Assembly (NCBI RefSeq): GCF_014652095.1
Contig: NZ_BMYD01000002.1
Location: forward strand, 1-64,000
DNA: 64,000 bases
Source of the DNA: Cognatilysobacter bugurensis
Lineage (GTDB): Bacteria > Pseudomonadota > Gammaproteobacteria > Xanthomonadales > Xanthomonadaceae
Direction: 5' to 3'
Shown here: piece after piece, positions 8,842-18,472 of the stretch
Layout: each line of letters begins with the position of its first letter
Numbering within the stretch: position 1 is the stretch's first letter
Notes under the pieces: model-generated
The model's input: the letters and a program-made list of their open reading frames with translations, nothing else
Database searches by the model: none
What the model was told of the DNA's origin: nothing
Program-made: the position numbers and the translations under genes

Positions 8842-10212
8842 ATGCAGTTTGCACACCGCACCACGCGCCTGTCGGCGCTTGCGCTCGGCATCACCGGCGC
8901 ACTCGCGTTCGGCCAGGTCCAGGCGTCGGGCTTCCAGCTCAAGGAAAACAGTGTCAAGTCGCTGGGCAGCGCGTTCTCCGGCTCTGCGGTGGCAAAGGAC
9001 GACACGGCCGTCGTCGTCAACAACCCGGCGATGATGACCACCTTCGAGGGCACGACGGTCCAGAACGACCTGTCGCTGATCTCGATCGACGCCGAGTTCA
9101 CCGGCGGCGGCACCGACATCACCGGCCAGCCGCTGAGCGGCGGCAACGGCGGTGACGCGGGCGATCTGGCGGCCGTTCCGGCGCTGTCGCTCGTGCACAA
9201 GTTCGACAACGGCGTTGCGGTCGGTGCGATGGTGCATGCGCCGTTCGGCCTGAAGACTGAATACGAGCGAGATTGGGTCGGCCGCTACTTCGCCGTCGAG
9301 TCCGACGTGAAGATCGTCAACCTGACGCTGTCGGGCGCACTCGACATCGTGCCGGAGCGCTTCTCGGTCGGCGGCGGCCTCGTGTTCTCGCGCGCGGACG
9401 TCACGCTGTCGAAGGCCGTGGACTTCGGTACCGGTCTGTTTGCCGCGCTGCCGGTTGCTGCCCGGCCGTTCGCGCCGGCGTTCGCACGTCCGCAGGGTTC
9501 GGACGGCTTCGCCGAGATCGGCGGCGCCGACAACGGCATCGGCTGGGTGGTCGGCGCGTCGCTGCGCCCCACCGACAAGCTTGCGATCGGTCTGTCGTAC
9601 CAGTCGGAAATCGACTATGAGCTGCGCGGCGAAGCCGACTGGACTGTCCCGGCGCAGGCACGTGCGGCACTCGACGCCGCGGGCCGTGCTCCGTTCTTCC
9701 AGGACGGCAGCGTCACCGCCGACCTGACCACGCCCGCGACCACCATGCTGGCCGTCAGCTACCAGCTGACCGACACGTTCAAGCTTCAGACCACCTACTC
9801 GGAGACGGGCTGGGAGTCGCTGCAGGAAGTGCGCATTAACTTCGCGAATCCCGATCCGGACTCGGTCGAGGAGTTCAACTGGGACACGACGCGCTTCATG
9901 TCGCTCGGCGGCGAGTTCAAGCTCAACGACGCGTGGACGCTTCGCGCCGGTTACGCGTACGACGAGACGCCGACGACGATCCAGTACCGCACGCCGCGCC
10001 TGCCCGACGAGGACCGCAAGTGGTACTCGCTCGGCGCGACCTGGCAGTTCAGCGATGCGCTGCAGATCAACTTCGCGTACACGCGCATCAGCCCGGACAC
10101 GCCGGTCGCGGTGGTCATCAACACGCCGGTGGCGCAAGGCGGCCAGCGCCTGAGCGGCACGTTCGACTCGGCGGTCAACATCGTTGGCGTGTCGGGTCAG
10201 TTCCGCTTCTGA
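8842..10212 (+). CDS. FadL/TodX family outer membrane porin
   Basis: Beta-barrel outer membrane protein of 456 residues, predicted to admit long-chain fatty acids or other hydrophobic compounds. The ATG at 8842 has GGAGA nine bases upstream and starts a signal peptide ending QVQAS. The mature N-terminus, SGFQLKENSVKSLGSAFSG, is the family's hatch region, followed by the NNPAMM motif near residue 55. Alternating aromatic beta-strands continue to a final phenylalanine, the usual barrel-assembly signal. It is a single-gene unit ending at a strong intrinsic terminator (10236-10262). The actual substrate cannot be read from the sequence. Confidence 0.92.
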   Translation: MQFAHRTTRLSALALGITGALAFGQVQASGFQLKENSVKSLGSAFSGSAVAKDDTAVVVNNPAMMTTFEGTTVQNDLSLISIDAEFTGGGTDITGQPLSGGNGGDAGDLAAVPALSLVHKFDNGVAVGAMVHAPFGLKTEYERDWVGRYFAVESDVKIVNLTLSGALDIVPERFSVGGGLVFSRADVTLSKAVDFGTGLFAALPVAARPFAPAFARPQGSDGFAEIGGADNGIGWVVGASLRPTDKLAIGLSYQSEIDYELRGEADWTVPAQARAALDAAGRAPFFQDGSVTADLTTPATTMLAVSYQLTDTFKLQTTYSETGWESLQEVRINFANPDPDSVEEFNWDTTRFMSLGGEFKLNDAWTLRAGYAYDETPTTIQYRTPRLPDEDRKWYSLGATWQFSDALQINFAYTRISPDTPVAVVINTPVAQGGQRLSGTFDSAVNIVGVSGQFRF

Positions 10213-10235
10213 TCCACCCGTTTTTTGCACGACCT

Positions 10236-10262
10236 AAAGCCCCGCTTCGGCGGGGCTTTTTT
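10236..10262 (+). terminator. intrinsic terminator of the FadL-like gene
   Basis: AAGCCCCG, a CTTCGG-type loop and CGGGGCTT are followed directly by a run of seven T. It begins 24 bases after the porin stop codon. This is a classic rho-independent terminator. Confidence 0.93.
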
Positions 10263-10401
10263 ATGGGTTATACGCTCGCACCGTTGGTCTTGCGCTCGCT
10301 CAGTTGGGTGCGGCGAGCCGTCCGGATCGCGCCGCTGCACGGAGCGACAGCCTCAAACCCGCTGCGTTCGAGCGTCATGCCGCCGACTGTCGTGCGATAA
10401 G

Positions 10402-10428
10402 AAAAACCCCGCACGAAGCGGGGCTTTT
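10402..10428 (-). terminator. intrinsic terminator of putA
   Basis: Read on the minus strand, CCCCGC - TTCGT - GCGGGG is followed by five T. It lies 24 bases beyond the putA stop. On the plus strand it ends in CTTTT, so it may work weakly in both directions. Confidence 0.85.
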
Positions 10429-10451
10429 CGCACCTCGACTCTTCGAAAAAA

Positions 10452-13400
10452 TCAGTCGCCGAGCGTCAGCAGCGACGCGTTGCCGCCGGCCGCCGTCGTA
10501 TTGATCGTGATCGTCTTTTCGGTCGTGAAGCGCGGCAGGTAGTGCGGGCCGCCGGCCTTCGGGCCGGTGCCCGACAGGCCCTGCCCGCCGAACGGCTGCA
10601 CGCCGACCACGGCGCCGATCTGGTTGCGGTTGACGTAGCAATTGCCGACCTTGATACGGGCCGCGATCTTCTCGATCGTCTCGTCGATGCGCGAGTGGAT
10701 GCCCAGGGTCAGGCCGTAACCGGTCTGGTTGATCGCGTCGATCACTGCGTCGAGCCGGTCGGCCTTCCAGCGCACGACGTGCAGCACCGGCCCGAAGATC
10801 TCCTTGTGCAGCACGTCGAGCGATGCGATCGAGTACGCGCGCGGCGCGAAGAAGCTGCCATGCGCGCAGGCCTCGGGCAACTCGACTTCAGCGATCTTCT
10901 GCGCCTCGCGGTCCATGCGCTGCGCGTGCTCGCGCAGCATCGCGAGCGCGTCCTCGTCGATGACCGGGCCGACGTCGGTCGACAGCAGACCCGGGTCGCC
11001 GATCTTCAGTTCCGCCATCGCACCGGCGAGCATGTGGGTGACCTTGTCGGCGATGTCGTCCTGCACGAACAGCACGCGCGCGGCCGAGCAGCGCTGGCCG
11101 GCCGAGGTAAACGCCGAGCCGATCGCATCCTTGACGACCTGTTCAGGCAGCGACGACGAGTCGGCGATCAGCGCGTTCTGGCCGCCGGTCTCGGCGATCA
11201 GCACGCCGATCGCGGCATCGCGCGCGGCGAGCGCCCGGTTGATCGCACGCGCGGTGTCGGTCGAACCGGTGAATGCGACGCCCGCCACGCGGGGATCGCG
11301 CGTGAGTGCCGCACCGACGGTGGCGCCGTCGCCGGGCAGGAACTGCAGCACGTCCTCGGGCACGCCGGCTTCGTGCAACAGCTTCACGGCTGCAAAGCCG
11401 ACGAGGTTGGTCTGTTCGGCAGGCTTGGCGATCACGCTGTTGCCCGCGGCGAGCGCGGCGGCGACCTGGCCCGCGAAGATCGCGAGCGGGAAGTTCCACG
11501 GCGAAATGCACACGAACACGCCGCGGCCGGAGAGTTGCAGGGTGTTCGACTCTCCGGTCGGGCCCGGCAGCGCCTCGGGCTTGAACAGCGCACGAGCCTG
11601 CGCCGCGTAGTAACGCAGGAAATCGACGGCTTCGCGCACTTCGGCGACGCCGTCGGGGATCGTCTTGCCGGCTTCTTTCGTGCACATCGCGATGAAGCCC
11701 GCCATGCGCGCTTCCATGAGGTCGGCCGCGTGCTCGAGGATTGCGGCGCGGCTGGCGGCCGGCGTCGCGTCCCAGCGCGCATGGGCGGTCACCGCATTTG
11801 CAAGCGCGCGTTCGACGGTCGCCGTGTCGGCCGGGAGCCACTCGCCGATCACCTCGCGCCGGTCGGCCGGGTTCGTGACCGGGCGCGGCGCGCTGTATGC
11901 GCCCGCACCCGGCACGAGCGGCGTCGCACGCCAGCGCTGTGCACTCGCCGCGTTGAGTGCCTCGGCGAGCGAGCGCAGCTGATCGTCGTTGGCGAGGTTC
12001 ACGCCCATGGAGTTGCTCCTGTCGAGGCCATAGCTGCGGTAGAGGTCGACCGGCAGCGGAATGCGGGGGTGTGGAATGGATTCAAAGGCCGCGACGGTTT
12101 GCACCGGGTCGCGCACGAGATCGTCTATCGCGACATCCTCGTCGGTGATGCGGTTGACGAAGCTCGAGTTCGCCCCGTTCTCGAGCAGGCGGCGCACGAG
12201 GTAGGGCAGCAGGTCCTCGTGCGAGCCGACCGGCGCGTACACGCGGCACGGCACGTCGAGGCGATCGGCCGGAATCACTTCGGCATAGAGGTCGTCGCCC
12301 ATGCCGTGCAGCTTCTGGAACTCGAAGTGCTTGAGGCGGCCGAGCGACTTCGCGCGCTGGTGGATCGCGGCGATCGTGTGCGCGTTGTGCGTGGCGAACA
12401 TCGGGTAGATCGCGTCGCCCGCTTCGAGCATCGCGCGTGCGTTCGCGAGGTAGCTCACGTCGGTGTTCGGTTTGCGAGTGAACACGGGGTAGCCCAGCTG
12501 CCCGTCCACCTGCGCGCGCTTGACCTCGCTGTCCCAGTACGCGCCCTTGACCAGGCGCACCGGGATCCGGCGGCCGGTCTGGCGCGCGAGGTCGGCGATG
12601 AACTCGATGACCTCGGGTGCGCGTTTTTGGTAGGCCTGGATCGCGAGGCCGTAGCCTTCCCAGCCTTCGAGCGAAGCGTCGCGGTACGCCGCAGCGATCA
12701 CATCGAGCGAAAGTTCGAGGCGGTCGGCTTCTTCGGCGTCGATGGTGAAACCGATGCCGTAGCGCTTCGCGAGCTGCGCGAGTTCGAGCACGCGCGGGGT
12801 CAGTTCGGCCAGCACGCGCGCGCGCTTGGCGTGCTCGTAGCGCGGGTGCAGCGCCGAGAGCTTGACCGAGATCGAGGGCGTGCCGAACACGTCGGCGCCC
12901 GCGAAGTTGCCCTGAGCATCGCCTTGGCGATGCGGAGCAGCATGTCTGCCGATCGCGTGGATCGCATCGCGGTACGCCTGCAGGTAGCGCAGCGCATCCT
13001 TTGTCGTCAGCGCGCCTTCGCCGAGCATGTCGAACGAATAGCGGTAGGCCGCGTTGTCGCCCTTGCGCGAACGCGTGAGCGCTTCGTCGATCGTGCGGCC
13101 CATAACGAATTGGTGGCCCATGATTCGCATCGCCTGGCGCACGGCCAGGCGGATCACCGGCTCGCCGACGCGGCCGATCAGGCGACGGAACGCGCCGTGC
13201 GCATCGCGCTTGGTCTCGTCGGCGAGGTCGACGAGGTGACCGGTCAGCAGCAGGCCCCAGGTCGACGCGTTCACGAGCACGGAGTCGGACTGGCCGACGT
13301 GGCGCTTCCAGTCGGCCTCGCCGAGCTTGTCGCGGATCAGGCGGTCGGCGGTCTCGGCGTCCGGAATGCGCAGCAGCGCCTCGGCCACGCACATGAGCAG

Positions 13401-13700
13401 CACGCCTTCCTCGCTGCCGAGGTCGTACTGGCGCATGAACGCTTCGATCGCGCCCTGGTCGCTCGCACGGCGGCGCACGCGGGTGACGAGGTCGGCCGCC
13501 GTGGCCTGCGCAGCGCGCGCGTCGGCCTCGGGCAGGCGGGCCTGATCGAGCAGCATGCGCACATGCTCGGCTTCGTCGCGCACCCACGCTGCGGTGATCG
13601 CGGCGCGCGGCCTGCTGGGCGCAGGCGGCAACTCGGGTCGGATCAGCGCGGCGGCAGCGGCGGCGGGCGGCGCGGCAGCGGAAGGGGCGTCGGAGAGCAT
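10452..13700 (-). CDS. putA: bifunctional proline dehydrogenase / P5C dehydrogenase PutA
   Basis: Oxidises proline to glutamate in two steps: FAD-dependent proline dehydrogenase, then NAD-dependent glutamate-semialdehyde dehydrogenase, with channelled P5C. About 1082 residues. Proline dehydrogenase occupies roughly residues 190-500 (VRLVKGAYWDSEVKRAQ, MFATHNAHT). The aldehyde dehydrogenase half shows ISPWNFPLAIF, VAFTGSTDTA, IAETGGQNA and the catalytic cysteine in GQRCSAAR near residue 871. The N-terminus is Ala/Pro-rich and has no ribbon-helix-helix domain, so this PutA is not expected to repress its own gene. ATG at 13700 is chosen; a GTG nine bases upstream is possible, and neither has a good ribosome site. 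Divergent from the cox operon. Confidence 0.96.
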   Translation of the reverse strand: MLSDAPSAAAPPAAAAAALIRPELPPAPSRPRAAITAAWVRDEAEHVRMLLDQARLPEADARAAQATAADLVTRVRRRASDQGAIEAFMRQYDLGSEEGVLLMCVAEALLRIPDAETADRLIRDKLGEADWKRHVGQSDSVLVNASTWGLLLTGHLVDLADETKRDAHGAFRRLIGRVGEPVIRLAVRQAMRIMGHQFVMGRTIDEALTRSRKGDNAAYRYSFDMLGEGALTTKDALRYLQAYRDAIHAIGRHAAPHRQGDAQGNFAGADVFGTPSISVKLSALHPRYEHAKRARVLAELTPRVLELAQLAKRYGIGFTIDAEEADRLELSLDVIAAAYRDASLEGWEGYGLAIQAYQKRAPEVIEFIADLARQTGRRIPVRLVKGAYWDSEVKRAQVDGQLGYPVFTRKPNTDVSYLANARAMLEAGDAIYPMFATHNAHTIAAIHQRAKSLGRLKHFEFQKLHGMGDDLYAEVIPADRLDVPCRVYAPVGSHEDLLPYLVRRLLENGANSSFVNRITDEDVAIDDLVRDPVQTVAAFESIPHPRIPLPVDLYRSYGLDRSNSMGVNLANDDQLRSLAEALNAASAQRWRATPLVPGAGAYSAPRPVTNPADRREVIGEWLPADTATVERALANAVTAHARWDATPAASRAAILEHAADLMEARMAGFIAMCTKEAGKTIPDGVAEVREAVDFLRYYAAQARALFKPEALPGPTGESNTLQLSGRGVFVCISPWNFPLAIFAGQVAAALAAGNSVIAKPAEQTNLVGFAAVKLLHEAGVPEDVLQFLPGDGATVGAALTRDPRVAGVAFTGSTDTARAINRALAARDAAIGVLIAETGGQNALIADSSSLPEQVVKDAIGSAFTSAGQRCSAARVLFVQDDIADKVTHMLAGAMAELKIGDPGLLSTDVGPVIDEDALAMLREHAQRMDREAQKIAEVELPEACAHGSFFAPRAYSIASLDVLHKEIFGPVLHVVRWKADRLDAVIDAINQTGYGLTLGIHSRIDETIEKIAARIKVGNCYVNRNQIGAVVGVQPFGGQGLSGTGPKAGGPHYLPRFTTEKTITINTTAAGGNASLLTLGD

Positions 13701-13859
13701 TGCGTCCACGGGATGCGCGAAGAGCCGTCTAGTCTAATTGGGCCCGGCGCGAACCGCGCCGCGCCGGCTGAACACGCGGCACTCCGGCGGCGGCGCGCCG
13801 TCACCAGGTCGCCGCGTCTCAAATCCTGCGACCGGACTTGCGTCCAATGCGCGTTCGGG

Positions 13860-13888
13860 TTGCCCGTAAAGGGTCTGACCGCTACCAT
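13860..13888 (+). promoter_or_regulatory. candidate sigma-70-like promoter in the putA / cox divergent region
   Basis: TTGCCC and TACCAT are separated by 17 bases, about 200 bases before coxB. The match is partial and the call is weak. The whole 386-base gap (13701-14086) must hold the divergent putA and cox promoters. I see no further gene, operator palindrome or riboswitch in it. Confidence 0.25.
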
Positions 13889-14086
13889 TTCTCGGTTTCC
13901 GTGGCGCCTGCCGAATCGTTTCGAGCAGTGCGAGCGGCCCCGGCTCCAAACGCGCCGGAGCCGCCTGTGATTCCGCACCGCCAGCCCGCACGGCCAGGAT
14001 GCCGCCGGCGCCGCCGGACGGTGGCTCGATCGCGGCATTACTGACAACCAAGCTGATTTCACGCTGTATCTTTGGGGCTCGAACTG

Positions 14087-15025
14087 ATGAAAGCCGGTCG
14101 TTTCCAGCAGTGGGCCGCGGGTGTTGCCGCGGTGGCGCTGCCGCTCCTCGCCTCCGCCCAGGAGGTCGTGTCGCCGGCCAATGCCGCGCCCCAGCGCTGG
14201 CAGCTGAACATGAATCCGGGTGTCACGCTGCACTCGCACAACGCCTACGAGGCCCACATGCTCACGCTGTGGATCTGCGTGATCATCGGCGTGATCGTGT
14301 TCGGCGCGATGGCCGTTGCGATGTTCAAGTTCCGCAAGTCCAAGGGCGCTGTGCCCGATCGCGACTTCACGCACAGCACGAAGCTCGAGATCGTCTGGAC
14401 CGTGGTGCCGATCCTGCTGCTCGTCGCCATGGCGTTCCCGGCCACGAGCAAGCTCATCGCGATGTACGACACCCGCAACCCTGAGATGACCGTGAAGGTC
14501 ACCGGTTACCAGTGGATGTGGAAGTACGACTACCTCGGCGAGAACGTCACGATCACGAGCCGCCTGGATCGCAAGAGCGACGAGATCCGTCAGGGCGGCA
14601 CCGTGCCGACCGTCAACGAGCACGCGAACTACCTGCTCGACGTCGACAACGTGCTCGTTCTTCCGACCGAAACGAAGATCCGCTTCGTGATGACCGCCGA
14701 CGACGTGATCCACGCGTGGTGGGTGCCGGCACTGGGCTGGAAGCAGGACGCAATCCCGGGCCTCATCAACGAGGCATGGACGGAAATCCGCCAGCCGGGC
14801 ATCTACCGCGGCCAGTGTGCGGAGCTGTGCGGCAAGGACCACGCGTTCATGCCGATCGTGGTGAAGGCCGTGCCGAAGGCCGAGTTCGACCAGTGGCTCG
14901 CCGCTGAAAAGGCGCGCCTCACCCCGGCCGGCGCCACTCCGGTGACGCCGCCGGTGCCGGCGCCGACGCCGGCCGGTGGTCGCGAAGCCGATCCGGCTCT
15001 CGCGGCCACACCGACGGCAGGCTGA
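14087..15025 (+). CDS. coxB: cytochrome c oxidase subunit II
   Basis: Membrane subunit of the aa3-type terminal oxidase; its periplasmic domain holds the binuclear CuA centre that takes electrons from cytochrome c. 312 residues from the ATG at 14087, with GGGG ten bases upstream. A signal peptide (cut near ASAQ) precedes two transmembrane helices (about residues 60-85 and 105-127). The cupredoxin domain carries the aromatic GYQWMWKYDY patch, a DDVIHAWW histidine, and the CuA motif CAELCGKDHAFM with Cys244, Cys248, His252 and Met255. A Pro/Ala-rich tail of about 40 residues follows; no CxxCH haem-c motif is present. First gene of the cox operon. Confidence 0.97.
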   Translation: MKAGRFQQWAAGVAAVALPLLASAQEVVSPANAAPQRWQLNMNPGVTLHSHNAYEAHMLTLWICVIIGVIVFGAMAVAMFKFRKSKGAVPDRDFTHSTKLEIVWTVVPILLLVAMAFPATSKLIAMYDTRNPEMTVKVTGYQWMWKYDYLGENVTITSRLDRKSDEIRQGGTVPTVNEHANYLLDVDNVLVLPTETKIRFVMTADDVIHAWWVPALGWKQDAIPGLINEAWTEIRQPGIYRGQCAELCGKDHAFMPIVVKAVPKAEFDQWLAAEKARLTPAGATPVTPPVPAPTPAGGREADPALAATPTAG

Positions 15026-15075
15026 TCCCGCCCTCCGTTCTTGCCGTCATACACGCATTCTTTTTGAGGTAGGCC

Positions 15076-16698
15076 ATGGCTGCCACGCACACCACCGCTG
15101 CCGATCATCACCACGATGACCACGGTCACCAGCAGGGTTTCATCGAGCGCTGGTTCTTCTCGACGAACCACAAAGACATCGGGACCCTGTACCTGATCTT
15201 CAGCTTCCTGATGTTCCTCGTCGGCGCGGCGATGAGCGTCGTGATCCGTGCGGAGCTGCTGACGCCGGGCCTGCAGTTCGTCGAGCCGATGTTCTTCAAC
15301 CAGATGACCACCATGCATGCGCTGGTCATGATCTTCGGCGGCGTCATGCCTGCGTTCGTCGGCCTGGCGAACTGGATGATCCCGTTGCAGATCGGTGCGC
15401 CCGACATGGCGCTGCCGCGCATGAACAACTGGTCCTTCTGGATCCTGCCGTTCGCGTTCACGATGCTGCTGATGACGCTGTTCCTCCCGGGCGGTGCCCC
15501 GGCCGGCGGCTGGACGCTGTATCCGCCGCTGTCACTACAGGGCGGCTCGAACGTCGCGTTCGCGATCTTCGCGATTCACATGATGGGCATCAGCTCGATC
15601 ATGGGTGCGATCAACGTCATCGCGACGATCCTCAACATGCGCGCGCCGGGCATCGACCTGCTCAAGATGCCGATCTTCTGCTGGTCGTGGCTCATCACCG
15701 CGTTCCTGCTGATCGCCGTGATGCCGGTGCTTGCCGGTGCGGTGACGATGCTGCTGACCGACAAGTTCTTCGGCACTTCGTTCTTCAACGCCGCCGGTGG
15801 CGGTGACCCGGTGATGTACCAGCACATCTTCTGGTTCTTCGGGCACCCCGAGGTCTACATCATGATCCTGCCGGCGTTCGGCATCGTGTCGGAGATCATC
15901 CCGACCTTTGCGCGCAAGCCGCTGTTCGGCTACCAGGCCATGGTGTATGCGATCGCCGCGATCGCGTTCCTGTCGTTCATCGTGTGGGCCCACCACATGT
16001 TCACCGTCGGCATGCCGCTCGGTGGCGAGCTCTACTTCATGTACGCGACGATGCTGATCGCGATCCCGACGGGCGTGAAGGTGTTCAACTGGGTCACGAC
16101 GATGTGGCGCGGCTCGCTCACGTTCGAAGCGCCGATGCAGTGGTCGATCGCCTTCGTGATCCTCTTCACGATCGGCGGCTTCTCGGGCCTGATGCTCGCG
16201 ATCGTGCCGGCGGACTTCCAGTACCACGACACCTACTTCGTCGTCGCGCACTTCCACTACGTGCTCGTGACCGGCGCGCTGTTCTCGATCATCGCGGCCG
16301 TCTACTACTGGTGGCCGAAGTGGACCGGCCGGATGTACAGCCAGAAGCTCGCCGGGATCCACTTCTGGGTCAGCGTCGTCTTCGTGAACCTGCTGTTCTT
16401 CCCGCAGCACTTCCTGGGCCTGGCCGGCATGCCGCGCCGTATTCCCGACTACAACGTGGTGTTCGCGGACTGGAACCTGATCAGCTCGATCGGCGCGTTC
16501 GGCATGTTCAGCACGCCGTTCATCATGCTGTTCGTGCTGTGGCACTCGCTGAAGTACGGCGAGAAGGCTGCGGCCCGCTCGTGGGAAGGTGCGCACGGTC
16601 TGGAATGGACAGTGCCAAGCCCGGCGCCGCACCACACGTTTGCGACGCCGCCGGTCATCCGTGACGGCGATCTCGCCCACGGCGACATCACGCACTGA
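15076..16698 (+). CDS. coxA: cytochrome c oxidase subunit I
   Basis: Catalytic subunit with haem a, haem a3 and CuB; reduces oxygen and pumps protons. 540 residues with twelve predicted helices. Ribosome site TGAGGT lies seven bases before the start. Visible ligands are the histidine in [10 protein letters not shown] (haem a), His257 in the HPEVY His-Tyr motif, the CuB pair [10 protein letters not shown], and [14 protein letters not shown] (haem a3 and haem a). Typical heme-copper A-family features are present. It follows coxB by 50 bases and precedes the 44-codon small gene by eight. Confidence 0.98.
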   Translation: MAATHTTAADHHHDDHGHQQGFIERWFFSTNHKDIGTLYLIFSFLMFLVGAAMSVVIRAELLTPGLQFVEPMFFNQMTTMHALVMIFGGVMPAFVGLANWMIPLQIGAPDMALPRMNNWSFWILPFAFTMLLMTLFLPGGAPAGGWTLYPPLSLQGGSNVAFAIFAIHMMGISSIMGAINVIATILNMRAPGIDLLKMPIFCWSWLITAFLLIAVMPVLAGAVTMLLTDKFFGTSFFNAAGGGDPVMYQHIFWFFGHPEVYIMILPAFGIVSEIIPTFARKPLFGYQAMVYAIAAIAFLSFIVWAHHMFTVGMPLGGELYFMYATMLIAIPTGVKVFNWVTTMWRGSLTFEAPMQWSIAFVILFTIGGFSGLMLAIVPADFQYHDTYFVVAHFHYVLVTGALFSIIAAVYYWWPKWTGRMYSQKLAGIHFWVSVVFVNLLFFPQHFLGLAGMPRRIPDYNVVFADWNLISSIGAFGMFSTPFIMLFVLWHSLKYGEKAAARSWEGAHGLEWTVPSPAPHHTFATPPVIRDGDLAHGDITH

Positions 16699-16706
16699 GA
16701 TCTGCC

Positions 16707-16841
16707 ATGAACCGTCCGCCGTTCTCCAATGAAGAGCTGGTTGCGCGTCGCCGTCGGGCGCGCCGCCTCGCGCTGTGGATCGCGGCGGCGGCGGTCGCGG
16801 TGTACGTCGGTTTCATCGTGATCAATCTGCCGTCGACATGA
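16707..16841 (+). CDS. 44-residue single-pass membrane protein in the cox operon
   Basis: A short gene easily missed by length filters. It starts eight bases after coxA, has GAGAT five bases before its ATG, and its TGA overlaps the ctaG start (ATGA). The product has a short polar N-terminus (FSNEELVARRRRARR) and one hydrophobic helix (about residues 21-41) ending INLPST. The arginine cluster before the helix predicts a cytoplasmic N-terminus. Proteins of this size and place are annotated elsewhere as cytochrome oxidase small assembly proteins. The role is inferred from position and coupling; no conserved metal ligand is visible. Confidence 0.8.
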   Translation: MNRPPFSNEELVARRRRARRLALWIAAAAVAVYVGFIVINLPST

Positions 16842-17446
16842 ACACGCCGGACGTCCAACGCAGTGTCCGTTCGGGACTGACGAAGATGATCGCGGTCGCG
16901 CTCGCCGCGTTCGCCTTCAGCTTCGCGCTCGTGCCGCTGTACCGGATCGCCTGCGAGAAGGTGTTCGGCATCCGGCTCGAGCGCGGTGCGGTCGAAGGCG
17001 AGGCGGTAGCCGCTGCCGCGAAGCCGACCGTCGGACGCATGGTGACCGTGCAGTTCGACGGCGGGGTGAACTCCAAGCTGCCGTGGCGCTTTGCGCCGAA
17101 CGAGTTGTCGATGCAGGTGCGCGTCGGCGAGCAGTACGAGACGACGTATCGCGCGGAGAACCTCACCGACCGTCCGGTTGTGGGCAGCGCGGTGCCGTCC
17201 GTCGCGCCGGCGCGCGCGTCGGGCTACTTCAACAAAACCGAGTGCTTCTGCTTCACCGCGCAGACGCTGCAGGCCGGGGAAGGGCGCGACATGCCGGTGC
17301 GCTTCATCGTCGACCCGAACCTGCCCGATGACATCAAGACCGTCACCCTCTCGTATACCTTCTTCAAGAACGACGGGCTGACCGACAAGGCGCTCGCCGC
17401 TTCCGCCCACGGCGCAAGCGCGACCGCTCCACGTTCGACGCCCTGA
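16838..17446 (+). CDS. ctaG: cytochrome c oxidase assembly protein CtaG/Cox11
   Basis: Copper chaperone that delivers CuB to subunit I. 202 residues from the ATG at 16838, which overlaps the preceding stop. One N-terminal transmembrane helix (about residues 12-32, ending LVPLYRIACEKVFG) anchors a periplasmic immunoglobulin-like domain. The copper-binding ECFCF motif (Cys136, Cys138) is intact, followed by MPVRFIVDPNLP and VTLSYTFF, both family hallmarks. The place between coxA and coxC is the standard one. Confidence 0.96.
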   Translation: MNTPDVQRSVRSGLTKMIAVALAAFAFSFALVPLYRIACEKVFGIRLERGAVEGEAVAAAAKPTVGRMVTVQFDGGVNSKLPWRFAPNELSMQVRVGEQYETTYRAENLTDRPVVGSAVPSVAPARASGYFNKTECFCFTAQTLQAGEGRDMPVRFIVDPNLPDDIKTVTLSYTFFKNDGLTDKALAASAHGASATAPRSTP

Positions 17447-17475
17447 TCCACGCCCTTACAGAACCGGACGCCGCC

Positions 17476-18357
17476 ATGGCCCACGCCAGCACCCCGCACG
17501 ACCCGAACCTCTATTTCGTACCGCACAGCAGCCGCTGGCCGTTCTACGGCTCCATCGCGCTGTTCGTGACGATGTTCGGCCTTGCGAGCTGGATGAACGA
17601 GACCTCGTGGGGCATGTGGACGTTCTTCGTCGGCGCCGCGCTGATGATCGGCGTGCTGTTCGGCTGGTTCGGCGACGTGATCCGCGAGTCGATCGGCGGC
17701 AACTACAACCGCCAGGTCGACATCTCCTTCCGCATGGGGATGGTGTGGTTCATCTTCTCGGAGATCATGTTCTTCGCGGCATTCTTCGGCGCCCTGTTCT
17801 ACGCGCGCCAGTTCGCGCTGCCGTGGCTCGGCGGCGCGGGCGACGGCGGTGCTACGAATTCATTGTTGTGGGACACCTTCAGCAACGCGTGGCCGACGAG
17901 CGGTCCCGGGCAGATCGGCGGCGAGTTCCAGACGATCCCCGCGTGGGGCCTGCCACTGCTCAACACGATGATCCTGCTGACGTCCGGCATCACGATCACC
18001 GCCGCCCACCACGCGCTCAAGGCGGGCCATCGCAAGCCGCTGCTGATCTGGCTGGGCGCGACCGTGCTGCTCGGCATCGTGTTCCTGTTCTTCCAGGCGG
18101 AGGAGTACATCCACGCCTACACCGAACTCAACCTGACCCTCGGCTCGGGCATCTACGGTTCGACGTTCTTCATGCTCACCGGCTTCCATGGTCTGCACGT
18201 CACGCTCGGCACGATCATGCTCGCGGTGATCTGGTTCCGCTGCCTGAAGGGTCACTTCTCGAGCGATGACCACTTCGGATTCGAAGCGGTCGCGTGGTAC
18301 TGGCATTTCGTCGACGTGGTCTGGCTCGGCCTGTTCCTGTTCGTCTACGTGATCTGA
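17476..18357 (+). CDS. coxC: cytochrome c oxidase subunit III
   Basis: Seven-helix structural subunit that stabilises the oxidase and its proton uptake. 293 residues, full length. Conserved elements include FRMGMVWFIFSEIMFF, the AEEYIHAY stretch, FMLTGFHGLHVTLG and the final AVAWYWHFVDVVWL. Ribosome site is weak. It closes the structural-gene run; a hairpin lies 40 bases downstream, then the inverted DUF2909 gene. Confidence 0.97.
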   Translation: MAHASTPHDPNLYFVPHSSRWPFYGSIALFVTMFGLASWMNETSWGMWTFFVGAALMIGVLFGWFGDVIRESIGGNYNRQVDISFRMGMVWFIFSEIMFFAAFFGALFYARQFALPWLGGAGDGGATNSLLWDTFSNAWPTSGPGQIGGEFQTIPAWGLPLLNTMILLTSGITITAAHHALKAGHRKPLLIWLGATVLLGIVFLFFQAEEYIHAYTELNLTLGSGIYGSTFFMLTGFHGLHVTLGTIMLAVIWFRCLKGHFSSDDHFGFEAVAWYWHFVDVVWLGLFLFVYVI

Positions 18358-18397
18358 TTCCACGCCCGCGGCGCGCCGCGGACACCGGATGCACGAC

Positions 18398-18416
18398 GGG
18401 CCGGCATTGCCGGCCC
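18398..18416 (+). terminator. hairpin after coxC
   Basis: GGGCCGGC - ATT - GCCGGCCC is a perfect 8-bp stem 40 bases after the coxC stop. There is no T-run, so termination is inferred from position. It also sits at the 3' side of the opposing DUF2909 gene. Confidence 0.4.
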
Positions 18417-18472
18417 GCTTCGTCTGGAGCGCTCGCGCGGGGCGAGCCGTTAGAATGGCGTGCGCCGCTCGA

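Noticed and set aside
10542-13970. A 1142-codon open frame on the plus strand opposite putA
   Set aside because: It runs antisense to putA, whose motifs are intact. Its translation is Arg/Asp/His/Val-rich without domains, typical of the shadow frame of a GC-rich gene.
15535-16695. A 386-codon minus-strand frame opposite coxA
   Set aside because: Shadow of coxA; extreme Arg/His/Asp content, no motif and no ribosome site.
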